A stretch of 64,000 nt of DNA from Prevotella herbatica (GTDB taxonomy: Bacteria; Bacteroidota; Bacteroidia; Bacteroidales; Bacteroidaceae). Shown piece after piece: positions 9,640 to 20,100 of this stretch. Position numbers and translations under genes: made by a program. The notes under the pieces were generated by a model. The model was given only the letters and a program-made list of their open reading frames with translations, made no database searches and was not told the DNA's origin. The stretch's first letter is position 1. Each line of letters opens with the position of its first letter. The stretch lies in assembly GCF_017347605.1 (NCBI RefSeq), contig NZ_AP024484.1, positions 930,001 through 994,000 of the forward strand, read 5' to 3'.

Positions 9640-10247
9640 TATAATTAATCTGATACCACAATATTTTATTAACACTATTTTATACATATTTTTCTGCTAT
9701 AAATTAGTCGTAATTTAACAACCCACTTTCAATTTGAAACTTATCAAAAATAGGGCAAAAAACTTTCAATTTGTAAAATAGCCCTATTTAAAGCACATAC
9801 AAACTAACTATTTAGTTACTTTTTGCACAGTTACAAGTGAAAAATAAGCTGTTTACGCACACAGCAAACACAACACAGTTACGATTTATATTGTAAATTA
9901 TTTTTGCATTTATCAATTTGAAACAGTTAAAGACTTGATTTATATCAAGTTGCTCCATTAACAGTATTCAAAGTGACACTTTGGACGGATTACAAGCATA
10001 AATATTACACGAAGAAAACCACACTTTAATTCTATGACAATTAAAACTCTATATTACTCATTTTATAATGATGCGGCATTACACTAATACTTATATATAT
10101 AATGTACGAGAGAACGTTCTTACACAAAAACAACAGGCAAATTAATGATTCGCTAGTAACACGTTTACAGAATAAGATGTAAGCAAGAAACTAAAAGCAA
10201 CAATTTATTTAATCTTTATAAAGCTTAGTTTTAAAATATATCAGAAA
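9640..10247. other. Gene-free AT-rich stretch with short repeats
   Basis: No convincing coding frame. It holds the 12-mer ACTTTCAATTTG twice (starting at 9724 and 9762), with a related TTTATCAATTTG near 9908. AATAGGGC (9749-9756) is mirrored by GCCCTATT (9781-9788). A + strand TATTTTTG (9899-9906) matches a -7 box with no gene after it. A short perfect hairpin CAAAGTG-A-CACTTTG follows near 9970. A small RNA is possible but not shown. Confidence 0.4.
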
Positions 10248-10642
10248 TCACTAGTGTCCACTTAAAATGATTAACATTTAGTGTAGCGCATTAATTAAAT
10301 AGTTAGAGTCTATATTTCTCAGTGAAGATTTGAGTTTTGCCCTTTTAGGGTGTATCCCCTGCATTTTTGGCATTTTTTAGCTACGAAGCTACGGTAACTC
10401 TGGAAAAACCCATAAACAGAGGGGTTTCCGATACTTAGCTTGCAATATTTAGCTACGGTAAGCTACGTTCTAGCTACGTTATCCATTTCTGCTTATATAA
10501 TGTACGTGCAGGCACGCGCGCACTTAGGGTTTTGCAAAAATATAAGTGTCGAAGTGTCAACTTAATGAATATCAACATTTTATCGACGAATCAGGCGTCA
10601 TAAAGTGACGGTGAAATGACGGTAAAACATTGAGTTTTCCAT

Positions 10643-10725
10643 GCGTTTCTATATAGAAACGCAACTGATTCCATATAGAAACGGAAACGTTTCTACGATG
10701 TTTTAGCTCCTAAAACATCGTAGAA
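10643..10725. repeat. Three consecutive perfect hairpins
   Basis: First, the 20-base palindrome GCGTTTCTATATAGAAACGC (10643-10662). Second, TAGAAACG / CGTTTCTA around a GAAA tetraloop (10676-10695). Third, TTCTACGATGTTTTA (10691-10705) and its exact complement (10711-10725) around GCTCC; it shares five bases with the second, so the two compete. Confidence 0.75.
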
Positions 10726-10740
10726 TGCAATGCAATATAA

Positions 10741-10801
10741 CGTAAAACGCAATGCAAAACATCGCAAAACGCATCGCGATTCTTCGTAAAACGCAATGCA
10801 A
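10741..10801. repeat. 17-bp direct repeat with 44-bp period
   Basis: CGTAAAACGCAATGCAA occurs at 10741-10757 and exactly again at 10785-10801, 44 bp apart. Related GCAATGCAATAT and GCAAAACGCATCGC words lie in and around the spacer. Confidence 0.7.
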
Positions 10802-11527
10802 TATGAGGAAAAAAATCACCCATATTTTACCGACAAACAACCGACACTTAATGTCACTTAAAAAGTGTCCTAACAATTTGATGCTCAACAGATAGACACT
10901 TCGACACTTGTTTTTACGAAAAACTCTGAGTGCGCATACGCACGCACGTGTGCTATCAATGTGTTACTCCCCAGTAATTAAAACTTTGGCTAACAGTCTA
11001 ACCTAATATCCATTGTATAGACACAAATTTTGCAGTACCTTTGCCAAGAATTCAGCGGAATCCAGCAGAACTTTTAAGCACAGAAAAATCTGCTCCTGTT
11101 TGCTAAATCTATGTGTGCTATTTTCAGATGCAGCCAACAGTTCTTTGACAGATTTACTTATAAAATACTTTTCATCCTTAAAATGACACAAATAGACGTA
11201 GCTAGAACGTAGCTTACCGTAGCTAAATCCTGCAAGCTAAGTTTCGGCAACCCCTCTGTTTATGGGCTTTTCCAGAGTTACCGTAGCTACGTAGCTAAAA
11301 AACGCCAAAAATGCAGGGGATACACCCTAAAAGGGCAATATTCAAATCTTCACTGAGAAATACAGACTCTAACTATTTAATTAATGCGCTACACTAAAGG
11401 TTAATCATTTTAAGTAGACATTAGTGATGAGACATAATGAACCAACATATTATTTATTTGAGATTAGAAATCTCTAATAAGCAACTCTTTTTATCATCTG
11501 ATAGTCTGATTTTGGAATATAATAGAT

Positions 11528-11535
11528 TACTTTTG
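11528..11535 (+). promoter_or_regulatory. -7 box for the mgtA leader transcript
   Basis: TACTTTTG matches TAnnTTTG. It would place the transcript start near 11542, about 20 bases before the leader ORF and about 140 bases before mgtA. A TTTG at 11511 is closer than the usual -33 spacing. Confidence 0.45.
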
Positions 11536-11561
11536 CGGCAAATTATAAATTATAGTTCATT

Positions 11562-11621
11562 ATGGACGATAAATCCGATAGTCATATTAAAAATAAACCC
11601 GATGTCATGAAGGTTGATTAG
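11562..11621 (+). CDS. Putative mgtA leader peptide (19 codons)
   Basis: An ATG-started, TAG-stopped frame between the promoter and mgtA, encoding MDDKSDSHIKNKPDVMKVD. Five of 19 residues are Asp, with two directly after the start Met and a Pro-Asp pair later. Salmonella and E. coli mgtA also have a short acidic, proline-containing leader peptide (MgtL), whose translation is aborted at low Mg2+. There is no sequence homology to MgtL; the resemblance is in position, size and acidity. Its last codons lie inside the 5' arm of a hairpin that competes with the hairpin covering the mgtA start. Whether it is translated is inferred only. Confidence 0.45.
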   Translation: MDDKSDSHIKNKPDVMKVD

Positions 11622-11675
11622 GATATAATACGTCCTGATTACCTCCATATACGTCATAACAATCATGGAGGTAAT
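11611..11675 (+). promoter_or_regulatory. Mutually exclusive hairpins controlling the mgtA start
   Basis: Helix 1: ATTACCTCCAT (11638-11648) pairs perfectly over 11 bp with ATGGAGGTAAT (11665-11675), burying GGAGGT (11667-11672), the only strong Shine-Dalgarno-like sequence I noticed in the window, and an ATG at 11665. Helix 2: 11611-11623 pairs with 11633-11644 over 12 bp, with two wobbles and one bulge. Helix 2 uses 11638-11644, so the two helices cannot coexist. The leader ORF stop (11619-11621) is inside helix 2. This is the arrangement expected of a leader-peptide-coupled switch. Confidence 0.55.
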
Positions 11676-11679
11676 TATA

Positions 11680-14364
11680 ATGAAATTTAAAAGAAGACCT
11701 CAACTGAGACCAATTAATGGTTTCAAAGACCAAGCAGAAATTTTAAGGAAAGCAAGTTGCTGCAATGAAAACGAATTGTATGATCAAACAGCAACAACAA
11801 GAAACGGATTAGATGATTCGCAAGTAAAAGACCGCCTTGAAACATATGGATATAACGAGGTAAGACAAGAAGGTAAGGTTTCATGGATAAAACAACTTAT
11901 CAGCGCATTCATCAACCCTTTTATCGGAATACTTATTTTTATTGCTATAATATCAGCTATAATAGATATCTGGTTGCCAAAGATTTCCGACAGAGACTAT
12001 TCTACTGTCGTCATGGTTTGTATTATGGTAACTGTAAGTGTAGCCCTAAGATTTATTCAGGAATACAGAAGTAATAAAGCAGCAGAGAAGTTGAAAGACA
12101 TGGTTGAGACTACCGCTACTGTTGAAAGAAATGGCGAAAAGAATGAAGTTGACATAAAAGATATAGTTCCTGGAGATATCATTCACCTTTCTGCAGGAGA
12201 TATGATACCAGCAGATTGCAGGATTATAAATGTAAAAGACTTATTTGTTATTCAATCTGCGCTTACTGGAGAATCATTACCTATTGAGAAGAATGCTACA
12301 TGCTATAAAACAAAGGATGCTAATAAATGTCCTATTATAGATTTGCAGAATATATGCTTCATGGGCACAAATGTCATAAGCGGCACCGCAACAGCGGTCG
12401 TTGTGACAACTGGTGAACATACTTATTTTGGATCTATCAGTAAGACTGTTACTGGCAAAAGACAGGAAACAAGCTTTGACAAAGGGCTGAAACGCGTAAG
12501 CTATCTGCTGATTTCATTTATGGCTGTTATGGTTCCCGTTGTATTTATTATAAATGGTATCGCTAAGGACAATTGGATAGATGCTATGCTATTTGCTGTA
12601 GCAATAGCTGTCGGTCTCACTCCAGAGATGCTTCCTATGATTGTCACAGCAAACCTTGCAAAAGGAGCTGTTAACATGAGTAAGAATAAAGTAATTATAA
12701 AGCGCCTTAATGCAATACAGAACATCGGAGCAATGGATACTTTGTGTACAGACAAGACTGGTACCCTTACACTAGACAAGGTTGTATTAGAGCGCCATCT
12801 TAACATATATGGAGAATCAGACGAAGAAGTATTAAAGTGGACTTATCTGAACAGTTATCATCAGACAGGATTAAAAAGTCTGTTAGATGTAGCCATTCTT
12901 GACCATGTTGAATTGCATGACTCACTAAAAGCAGACGAAGCCTATAAAAAAATAGACGAGATTCCTTTTGATTTCCAACGCCGACGCATGTCAGTTATTC
13001 TTAAGCGTTCTGACGGTAGTCATCTACTAATATGCAAAGGTGCAGTAGAAGAAATGCTGCAACTATGTTCACGAGCTTATGATCCTGGAGAAGACAGACA
13101 ATTGCAGATTGATACCGACGAAATTTTTCCAATGGATGAAAAGACAAGAGAGCACATTAAAAAAATGTCTAAAGAATTAAATGAGGACGGACTAAGAATA
13201 CTGATCGTTGCAGTAAAGACATTTGATAATAGAGAACCTACATATTCTGCAGAAGATGAAAAAGATATGATTATGGCAGGCTTCGTAGGCTTTCTTGATC
13301 CTGCTAAACCTTCAGCACAGACAGCACTTTCTTCTCTTCAGCAATTGGGAGTAAACGTAAAAGTACTTACAGGTGATAATGAAATCGTAACTAAGAAAAT
13401 CTGCAATGACGTAGGCATTAAGTTCGACAAGATTATGCTTGGGAACGAATTGGAAATGATGGATGACAACGAGTTGAAAGAAAAACTTGAAGAAACTGTT
13501 ATTTTCGCAAAACTAAGTCCTATGCAAAAATCAAGGATTGTAACTCTGCTTCAGGAAGAGGGACATACCGTAGGATTCATGGGAGATGGAATAAATGATG
13601 CCGCAGCACTAAAAACTGCCGACGTTGGTATATCTGTAGATACTGCGGTAGATATTGCTAAAGAAAGTGCAGACATTATTCTATTAGAAAAGGATCTCAA
13701 TATATTACGCACAGGTGTAGAATACGGAAGAATTACATTCGGTAATATTGTAAAATACATCAAGATGACCACCAGCAGTAATTTCGGTAACATGCTAAGT
13801 ATGCTAGGAGCAAGTATCCTCTTACCATTCTTACCGATGCTTCCTATCCAGATATTATCACAAAACATGTTATATGATATATCACAGACTGCAATACCTT
13901 GGGACAATATGGACGAAGACTTCATAAAGAGTCCTAAAGTATGGCATACCAAAGGTATATCACGATTCATGTTTTATATGGGACCAGTAAGTTCTATCTT
14001 TGATTATATTACATTTGCGTTGATGTACTTCCTCTTTTCAGCATGTGCACCAGCATCTCAAAGTCTGTTCCAAACAGGATGGTTTGTTGAAGGTTTGCTA
14101 TCACAAGTACTCGTGATTCATATCATACGTACTGGTAAAATACCTTTCATACAAAGCTGTGCTGCATCACCAGTAGTATTTATGACATTAGTTATAGCAG
14201 TGATAGGACTTACAATTCCTTACACAGCGGTTGGAACGGCTCTTAAAATGACTCCATTGCCTATAATGTATTATCCATATTTAATGGCAATATTGCTATC
14301 TTACGGAGTTCTCACACAAGTAGTGAAAAGATTCTTTATAAGGAAATATGGACAATGGCTATAA
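11680..14364 (+). CDS. mgtA: Magnesium-translocating P-type ATPase
   Basis: Imports Mg2+ across the inner membrane at the cost of ATP. 894 residues from the ATG at 11680, which has GGAGGT eight bases upstream; an in-frame ATG at 11665 lies inside the sequestering hairpin. All P-type ATPase parts are present in order: two N-terminal helices, LTGES in the actuator domain, the GLTPEMLPMIV membrane motif, DKTGTLT with the phosphorylated Asp near residue 358, and MGDGINDAAALK near 635. The membrane motif QNMLYDISQTAIPWDNMD is typical of the P3B Mg2+ subgroup. The N-terminal extension is moderately basic, as in MgtA/MgtB. No MgtC gene is adjacent. Low Mg2+ regulation is suggested by the leader. Confidence 0.93.
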   Translation: MKFKRRPQLRPINGFKDQAEILRKASCCNENELYDQTATTRNGLDDSQVKDRLETYGYNEVRQEGKVSWIKQLISAFINPFIGILIFIAIISAIIDIWLPKISDRDYSTVVMVCIMVTVSVALRFIQEYRSNKAAEKLKDMVETTATVERNGEKNEVDIKDIVPGDIIHLSAGDMIPADCRIINVKDLFVIQSALTGESLPIEKNATCYKTKDANKCPIIDLQNICFMGTNVISGTATAVVVTTGEHTYFGSISKTVTGKRQETSFDKGLKRVSYLLISFMAVMVPVVFIINGIAKDNWIDAMLFAVAIAVGLTPEMLPMIVTANLAKGAVNMSKNKVIIKRLNAIQNIGAMDTLCTDKTGTLTLDKVVLERHLNIYGESDEEVLKWTYLNSYHQTGLKSLLDVAILDHVELHDSLKADEAYKKIDEIPFDFQRRRMSVILKRSDGSHLLICKGAVEEMLQLCSRAYDPGEDRQLQIDTDEIFPMDEKTREHIKKMSKELNEDGLRILIVAVKTFDNREPTYSAEDEKDMIMAGFVGFLDPAKPSAQTALSSLQQLGVNVKVLTGDNEIVTKKICNDVGIKFDKIMLGNELEMMDDNELKEKLEETVIFAKLSPMQKSRIVTLLQEEGHTVGFMGDGINDAAALKTADVGISVDTAVDIAKESADIILLEKDLNILRTGVEYGRITFGNIVKYIKMTTSSNFGNMLSMLGASILLPFLPMLPIQILSQNMLYDISQTAIPWDNMDEDFIKSPKVWHTKGISRFMFYMGPVSSIFDYITFALMYFLFSACAPASQSLFQTGWFVEGLLSQVLVIHIIRTGKIPFIQSCAASPVVFMTLVIAVIGLTIPYTAVGTALKMTPLPIMYYPYLMAILLSYGVLTQVVKRFFIRKYGQWL

Positions 14365-14391
14365 CAGTCATTCAAAGTATTAGTCTAAACA

Positions 14392-14442
14392 AAAAAGGGA
14401 TTACATCGTATACTGATTCTCAGAACGATGTAATCCCTTTTT
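14392..14442. terminator. Strong bidirectional terminator
   Basis: AAAAAGGGATTACATCGT (14392-14409) and its exact complement (14425-14442) form an 18-bp perfect stem ending in five T. It serves mgtA and probably also the convergent GH95 gene. Confidence 0.9.
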
Positions 14443-14577
14443 CACTAACTAATAACAAAGTAATAATACTACAGAAAGTTTGTCCAACGAGTGAATTTGA
14501 TAATATCCTAAACCATCAGAAAATCAACCGAAGTTCTTACTTATATACGCTACAATATTCATTTAAAATAGAACTTT

Positions 14578-17019
14578 TTATTTTGCGTATACTTTATATT
14601 CTTTCCCAGCTTTAGTCATTATATCATATTCATACGTTTTCATTAATTGAGGCTGTTTAAGCTTTGCCTCTGATGACACGATTGGCTTTTTGCCTGATAC
14701 GATATCATATAAATGGTTGGGATTGACACCCTTCGCAACTTTCAAATCCTTTCCAGTCAATGGAACATACGAACGCAGACGAAGATTACCACCTATCGTT
14801 GACTTTACCTCTATTTTTTTAACCTTATTATCCTTCCATTGCATAGCTACTTCAAATCCACCCCTTGCTTTAAGTCCTTTAACATTACCAGAATGCCATT
14901 CGTCTGGCAAAGCTGGTAATACATGTACTGCTCCATCATGACTCTGCAAAAGCATTTCAGCAATACCTGCTGTAAAACCAAAGTTACCATCTATCTGGAA
15001 TGGAGGATGTGCATCAAACAGATTAGGATACATTCTACCATGAGGGTATTCCCTTGCCACATTGTCAGAAGGCAAGATATCTAGAAGACATCTTATAAGT
15101 TTATAGGCGTGATTTCCATCGAGGAGTCTAGCCCATAGATTTATTTTCCAACCTATACTCCAGCCTGTTGCTTCATCACCTCTTTGTAAAAGTGTATTCT
15201 TAACAGCCTCGAAGAGTTGCGGAGTGCGGGTTGCCGAAATCTGACTGCTTGGGAAAAGTCCGTATGCATGAGATACATGACGATGATTATCATGTGGATC
15301 ATCTTCATCCTCCAACCATTCTTGCAACTGGCCATATCGCCCTACCTGCATAGGGGCAAGCAGCGTTAATCTATCTTTAAGACTGTCAATATATTCCTGT
15401 GGTTCTTTTAAAATCTCTGAAGCCTGCAAAGCATTACTTAATACATCGAAAGCTATCTGATTATCCATAGTACAGCCTGCAACTACAGATGAAGCTCCAT
15501 GTGGTCCATGTTCTGGAGATATACTAGGACAAGTAACCATCCAACCATACTTAGGATGCTTAACCATTGCTGTTAAATAGAAATCAGCAGCACCTTTCAG
15601 TTGAGGATAAACATTTTCTAGATATCCTTTATCACCATTGAAAAGATAGCGTTGCCAAAGATGGGTACTCAACCATCCTGCACCATTTGGCCACATTCCC
15701 CAAGTAGCACCATCAACCATTCCTGTAGAACGCCAGATGTCTGTATTGTGATGAGCGACATAGCCCTTTGCACCATACATTTCAGCAGCAGTTTTCCTAC
15801 CAGTAACGCTAATATCCTTTACCAACTGAATTAAAGGAAATTCCGTTTCTGAAAGATTAGTGGTCTGTGCTGGCCAATAATTCATTTCTGTATTTATGTT
15901 GATAGTGTATTTCCCATCCCAAGGAGCATTAAGGTTATCATTCCAAAGACCTTGTAAGTTAGCCGCTTGACCACCAGGCTGAGAAGAAGAAATCAAAAGG
16001 TATCTGCCATATTGAAATACCAAAGAGACAAATGAAGGATCATTATCTTTATTGAAATCAGCAAGTCTCCTATCTGTTGGCTTATTTATATCAGCAGTAC
16101 ACGGTAGATCCAACGATACTCTGCCAAATTGTTTTTTATAGTAGTCAACGTGATTTACTATAGCCGTGGAGAAATTCTTTTTCATTGCATTCTCAAGCAA
16201 TGCTACCGATTTTTCTGTTTCATTACCGCTAATATCATGATAGTTCACGAAATTCGTTGCGGAAGACAAATAAAGAACTACATCTGTAGCATTTGATACA
16301 ATAAGTCTTGAACTTGTTAATTCCGTTTTTCCGCCTTCATTCTTCACATCCAAAACAGTCTGCATACGTATTTTTCCTTCTACGCCTTCATGTGACAGAC
16401 ACTTGCCTTTCAGAACCAGTCGTCCTTCTTCTAAACCAACAGTATGTGGAAGCGGAGAATCAAAACTTGCATTAAAAGATATAGAATGCGGTTTACTTGC
16501 AGAAATGTGAATTATAACAACGTTATCGGTAAAAGAAGATATGACTTCTCGTTTATATGTTACTCCATCAATATCAAATTTTGTAGTAGCAACAGCTCTG
16601 CTAAGGTCCAGCTCACGTCGATATGAAGTTGGCTTGTCAATAAATGGAGCATCAATCAGCAGACTTCCCACCGTCTCATACGGCATACCGTGCTGTCCCG
16701 TCATAAAATACATGTTAATCATTTGCTCGGCACTACGTGTGTCCCCAGTAAAAATGAGATTACGTATTTTTGTTAGGGTATCAGGATTTATTGCCCTGTA
16801 ATTATTATAAGGAGAACCTCCCCACACTGTGTTTTCATTAAGCTGAATTCGCTCATGATTAACACCCCCATAAATCATGGCACCCATACGTCCGTTACCA
16901 ACAGGTAAAGCTTCCTGCCAAATAGCTGCTGGTCTGTTATACCATAAATTCAAGTCTGCTGAATAGGTATTCAGAGACATCATTGAAAACAGCAATGGAA
17001 TTATTGTTTTAGCATTCAT
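14578..17019 (-). CDS. GH95 family glycoside hydrolase (alpha-L-fucosidase type)
   Basis: 813 residues from the ATG at 17019; further upstream in-frame codons precede the promoter and encode no signal peptide. Signal peptide [20 protein letters not shown], then the GH95 N-terminal beta domain ([35 protein letters not shown]), and the (alpha/alpha)6 barrel with [34 protein letters not shown] and [17 protein letters not shown]. These motifs contain the asparagines and the general-acid Glu and Asp region of characterised GH95 enzymes. GH95 members cleave alpha-1,2-fucose or alpha-galactose from glycans and plant xyloglucan, so the linkage is open. It lies downstream of the GH5-GH43 gene but has its own -7 box. 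Confidence 0.88.
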   Translation of the reverse strand: MNAKTIIPLLFSMMSLNTYSADLNLWYNRPAAIWQEALPVGNGRMGAMIYGGVNHERIQLNENTVWGGSPYNNYRAINPDTLTKIRNLIFTGDTRSAEQMINMYFMTGQHGMPYETVGSLLIDAPFIDKPTSYRRELDLSRAVATTKFDIDGVTYKREVISSFTDNVVIIHISASKPHSISFNASFDSPLPHTVGLEEGRLVLKGKCLSHEGVEGKIRMQTVLDVKNEGGKTELTSSRLIVSNATDVVLYLSSATNFVNYHDISGNETEKSVALLENAMKKNFSTAIVNHVDYYKKQFGRVSLDLPCTADINKPTDRRLADFNKDNDPSFVSLVFQYGRYLLISSSQPGGQAANLQGLWNDNLNAPWDGKYTININTEMNYWPAQTTNLSETEFPLIQLVKDISVTGRKTAAEMYGAKGYVAHHNTDIWRSTGMVDGATWGMWPNGAGWLSTHLWQRYLFNGDKGYLENVYPQLKGAADFYLTAMVKHPKYGWMVTCPSISPEHGPHGASSVVAGCTMDNQIAFDVLSNALQASEILKEPQEYIDSLKDRLTLLAPMQVGRYGQLQEWLEDEDDPHDNHRHVSHAYGLFPSSQISATRTPQLFEAVKNTLLQRGDEATGWSIGWKINLWARLLDGNHAYKLIRCLLDILPSDNVAREYPHGRMYPNLFDAHPPFQIDGNFGFTAGIAEMLLQSHDGAVHVLPALPDEWHSGNVKGLKARGGFEVAMQWKDNKVKKIEVKSTIGGNLRLRSYVPLTGKDLKVAKGVNPNHLYDIVSGKKPIVSSEAKLKQPQLMKTYEYDIMTKAGKEYKVYAK

Positions 17020-17061
17020 ATTCGCAATTTTATAACTATACAATAACTTTAGAATTGTATG

Positions 17062-17069
17062 CAAATTTA
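17062..17069 (-). promoter_or_regulatory. -7 box for the GH95 gene
   Basis: On the - strand TAAATTTG matches TAnnTTTG, 43 bp before the chosen ATG. Confidence 0.5.
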
Positions 17070-17120
17070 TAAAAAATAAATGGTTTTTCAAAATTTTAAT
17101 TCTTACTATTACATTAAATA

Positions 17121-20100
17121 TTATTTTATAGCCACGCATTTGCCGCTAATTATATATACTCCTTTGGATAGTTTTTTAAAAACATCAGCCATCTTTAACT
17201 TTGAATAAAGAAGCATACCTGAAAGATTATACACATCAACAAACTTGTCAGTTTCTTCAATCTGCTGGATACCTGTGACAGGAGTATCGCCGTCGTTACT
17301 GAAGAAAATATTCTTTATAGAGATATCACCGCCACCCAAAGACCAAAAGCCAGCTATATAGATATGTGACAGGTCTAAGGGAGTTGTAGTTTTATTTTTC
17401 ACTAACTTTGCTAGTTCTATTCTTACAGTGGTGCTGCTACCTATATCCGTCATTGAAGGACTGCTCCAATAGCTATTTTCATCAAAGAGTCGAAAAGAAG
17501 CACCGTTACTTTGCGCTTTATTTAGTTCTATTACTATGTACTTATAACTAGAGAAGTCTACTCCATTAGTATATTCCCAACCTCCAAAACCATATTGCCC
17601 CGTAACCAATGTATGTGTAGATTCATCAAACGCACCACTTGCATAAATGGAAGGATTAATACCAGCAGCTGTAAGAGGGAATGTATTTACAAATATATTA
17701 ATATTTGTAGAAACGGTATTACCAAGTGCATCATTGTAACTTGCTGTCACTACAGCATTGCCTTCATTGTAAGATGTTAATCTCGCATTCTTGACACCAA
17801 CGACCTTATCGTTTGAGACCTTATAATTAGCACTCGAAGTTATATCTTCTGTATGTCCGTCTTTATATGTAGCAGTAAGAACAAACGATTTCGCTGAATT
17901 TGTAAGCAAGGAATAAGAAGGTTTGTCTGCTGATATAGAAACTGCAGTAAGATAGCTTTCTGAATGTGCCACAGAGGACTTGTCGTAGAATGTATCTTCC
18001 GAAAAGTCCTTTTCTGTTGAAAACCAGTCCACGTCTACATGTCCTCCAAGTTCCTTTGTAGCGTAGTTGAATATACCGAAACGATTTCCTACAAATACTG
18101 ATAAATTATACTTCATGTCCAAGTCCTGTCCAAACTTAGTATATGTAACGTTATCAAGACTATAATAGAATGTAGCCTTGGATGTAGCGATGTCGGCAAC
18201 AGCACGCAGATATATCACAGAATCACATGCTATCACATTTGAATAAACCTTTTTATCTGCTGTATTACTCTGTACAAGATTAAAATTGCTGCCCTGCTTG
18301 TTTATTGCAATATAAGCATAAGGATTCTGGAATACAGCAATTCCAGCCATATCCCCGTCATACATTTTGCTTATGTTCATTCGTATAGTACCATAAGATG
18401 GTTTAGTATTGTCCCTATATCCAAAGATACGCTGTGTAAGCATATTACGAGACTTCTGCAACGAATCTGTTACAGATGCTGTGTAAAGACGTAACCTCCC
18501 CGGATTTTCAAGCAGAGACCATTTTGCCTTGTCTGGATTATGATTCCATTGCCATTGGCTTCCCAAAAGATAATTTTTGAAATTATCATTTGTCGGCATA
18601 TACTTTCTGTCATAGTTCACACCAACATTCGGTTTAGTGTATGTTCCTGCATCTACGCCATTATTACCAATAACTGGCCAGTTATCATTCCAAGTCACAG
18701 GCAGCAGATAAGGCATTCTACCAAAAGCTCCGCAATCCTTCATTAACATTGTCCACCATTCACCGCTTTGAGTCTGTATCATCGCTCCCTGATGAATGTC
18801 GTCACTATTAAAGACTTCTTTCTTTTCGTAAGGACCAAAAACGTTTTTTGATCGGAAGCACCACTGTGTCGCAGGCCATGCACAACAAGTAGAATAGATA
18901 TAATAATACCCATCTTTCTTGAAGAAATGGCTTCCTTCAAGTCCATCAAAGCCTCCGTCAACATCAGCTTCCTTCACAGGGGCAAAGTTATCATCCAACT
19001 GAATAACCTTTAGGTTTCCGTTTCCACATACCACGTAAGTCGTACCGTCCTCATCTGTCATAAGTCCTGGATCATAATATCCACGTGAAAGACGTGTCAT
19101 TGTCCAAGGACCCTCTGCATTTGTAGCCGACAATAGATAACCTCCTGCATCATCACCATTGCCAAAAGCATTGAAGAGTATATAGAATTTGCCATTCTTG
19201 TACATCAAGCTATTAGCCCATGCACCTTTGGAATAAATATTTTTACCATCTTCAAGATTGTATTCTGCATTAACCGACATCTTTTCAAGAGGATTACAGC
19301 AATATTCCCAATTCACTAAATCTTTTGATTTAAGCAGGGTACAACCCGGAAAATTATGCATTGTGGTGGTCACCATGTAATATGTATCACCAACCTTCTG
19401 AACATCCGGGTCTGGAAAATCAGCCTGAATAACAGGGTTAGTGAATGTTCCGTCTCCATTATCAGAACATGATTTAAATGTAAAATCAGTATGTGGGTAT
19501 TGTTTATTTGCATAATCCTGATACCAATGATAAGCAGGCCAAGGACATGCTTCATTATCAGTTAGGAAAGTATCACCATTTCCTTGTTCATCCTTGAACT
19601 GTGCTAGAAGTTCTGGAGTTGTGAATATCAGCCAACTTACATTTCCACAATCGTCTGTTATCTTCTTAAAGTTTGCACCAAAACCTGTTCCACCAGCAGT
19701 TCCTGTAACACCTTTACCAAATGAGGAATTATACTTTTCTGGTGCCCAGTCCATTTCCGTAACAACTATAGGCGCCAAATCTGAAATTGGTTTTATCTGT
19801 TTGTTCCAACCATCATTAAACAATTGATAGTTTACATTAGGTGTATTTTCTGATCCACTATTATACCATCCAGGATAGCAATGCACAGCATAGCCGACAT
19901 TTTCGCCCTTTATCGGATAGTCGGCAAAACCTTCGTAGTTTGCTTGATAGCTCAATCCTGGCACCAATACAATATTATTACAATTAGCACGAATGGTATT
20001 GGTTATCGTTTGGAAATATTCACTCAACTCCTTGAAACCTGCCTGCTTACCATCAGACCAGATACGTACTGGTTCATTGGCAAGCTCAAACATGATATTT

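Larger units (their letters stand above)
10248..11427. repeat. 1180-bp unit bounded by 232-bp inverted arms
   Basis: The left arm 10248-10479 and the right arm 11196-11427 are reverse complements over exactly 232 bp each, with roughly a dozen mismatches by eye. Both run from TCACTA at the outer edge to TAGCTACGT at the inner edge and contain several TAGCTACG words. A weaker inner inverted pair (about 10500-10560 against 10893-10955) includes the 15-mer AAGTGTCGAAGTGTC (10544-10558) and its complement (10895-10909). The centre holds a train of perfect hairpins and 17-bp direct repeats. No transposase and no obvious target-site duplication were seen. Confidence 0.8.

Noticed and set aside
9781..9788. 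GCCCTATT inverted pair as a terminator
   Set aside because: Loop of 24 bases, no T-run and no gene ending nearby.
10741..10801. CRISPR-like repeats
   Set aside because: Only two copies, spacer itself contains related words, and no cas genes in the window.
10703..10888. 61-codon - strand frame in the repeat island
   Set aside because: It reads through the hairpins and direct repeats, which explain its repetitive residues; no start signal or family.
11003..11191. 62-codon - strand frame between inner and outer arms
   Set aside because: Its composition is protein-like, but no -7 box or homology was recognised and it ends without a terminator; possible gene remnant only.
10248..11427. Insertion sequence
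   Set aside because: The arms are far longer than IS ends, there is no transposase frame and no target duplication.
14355..14615. 86-codon + strand frame after mgtA
   Set aside because: It runs through the strong terminator and into the antisense of the GH95 gene end.
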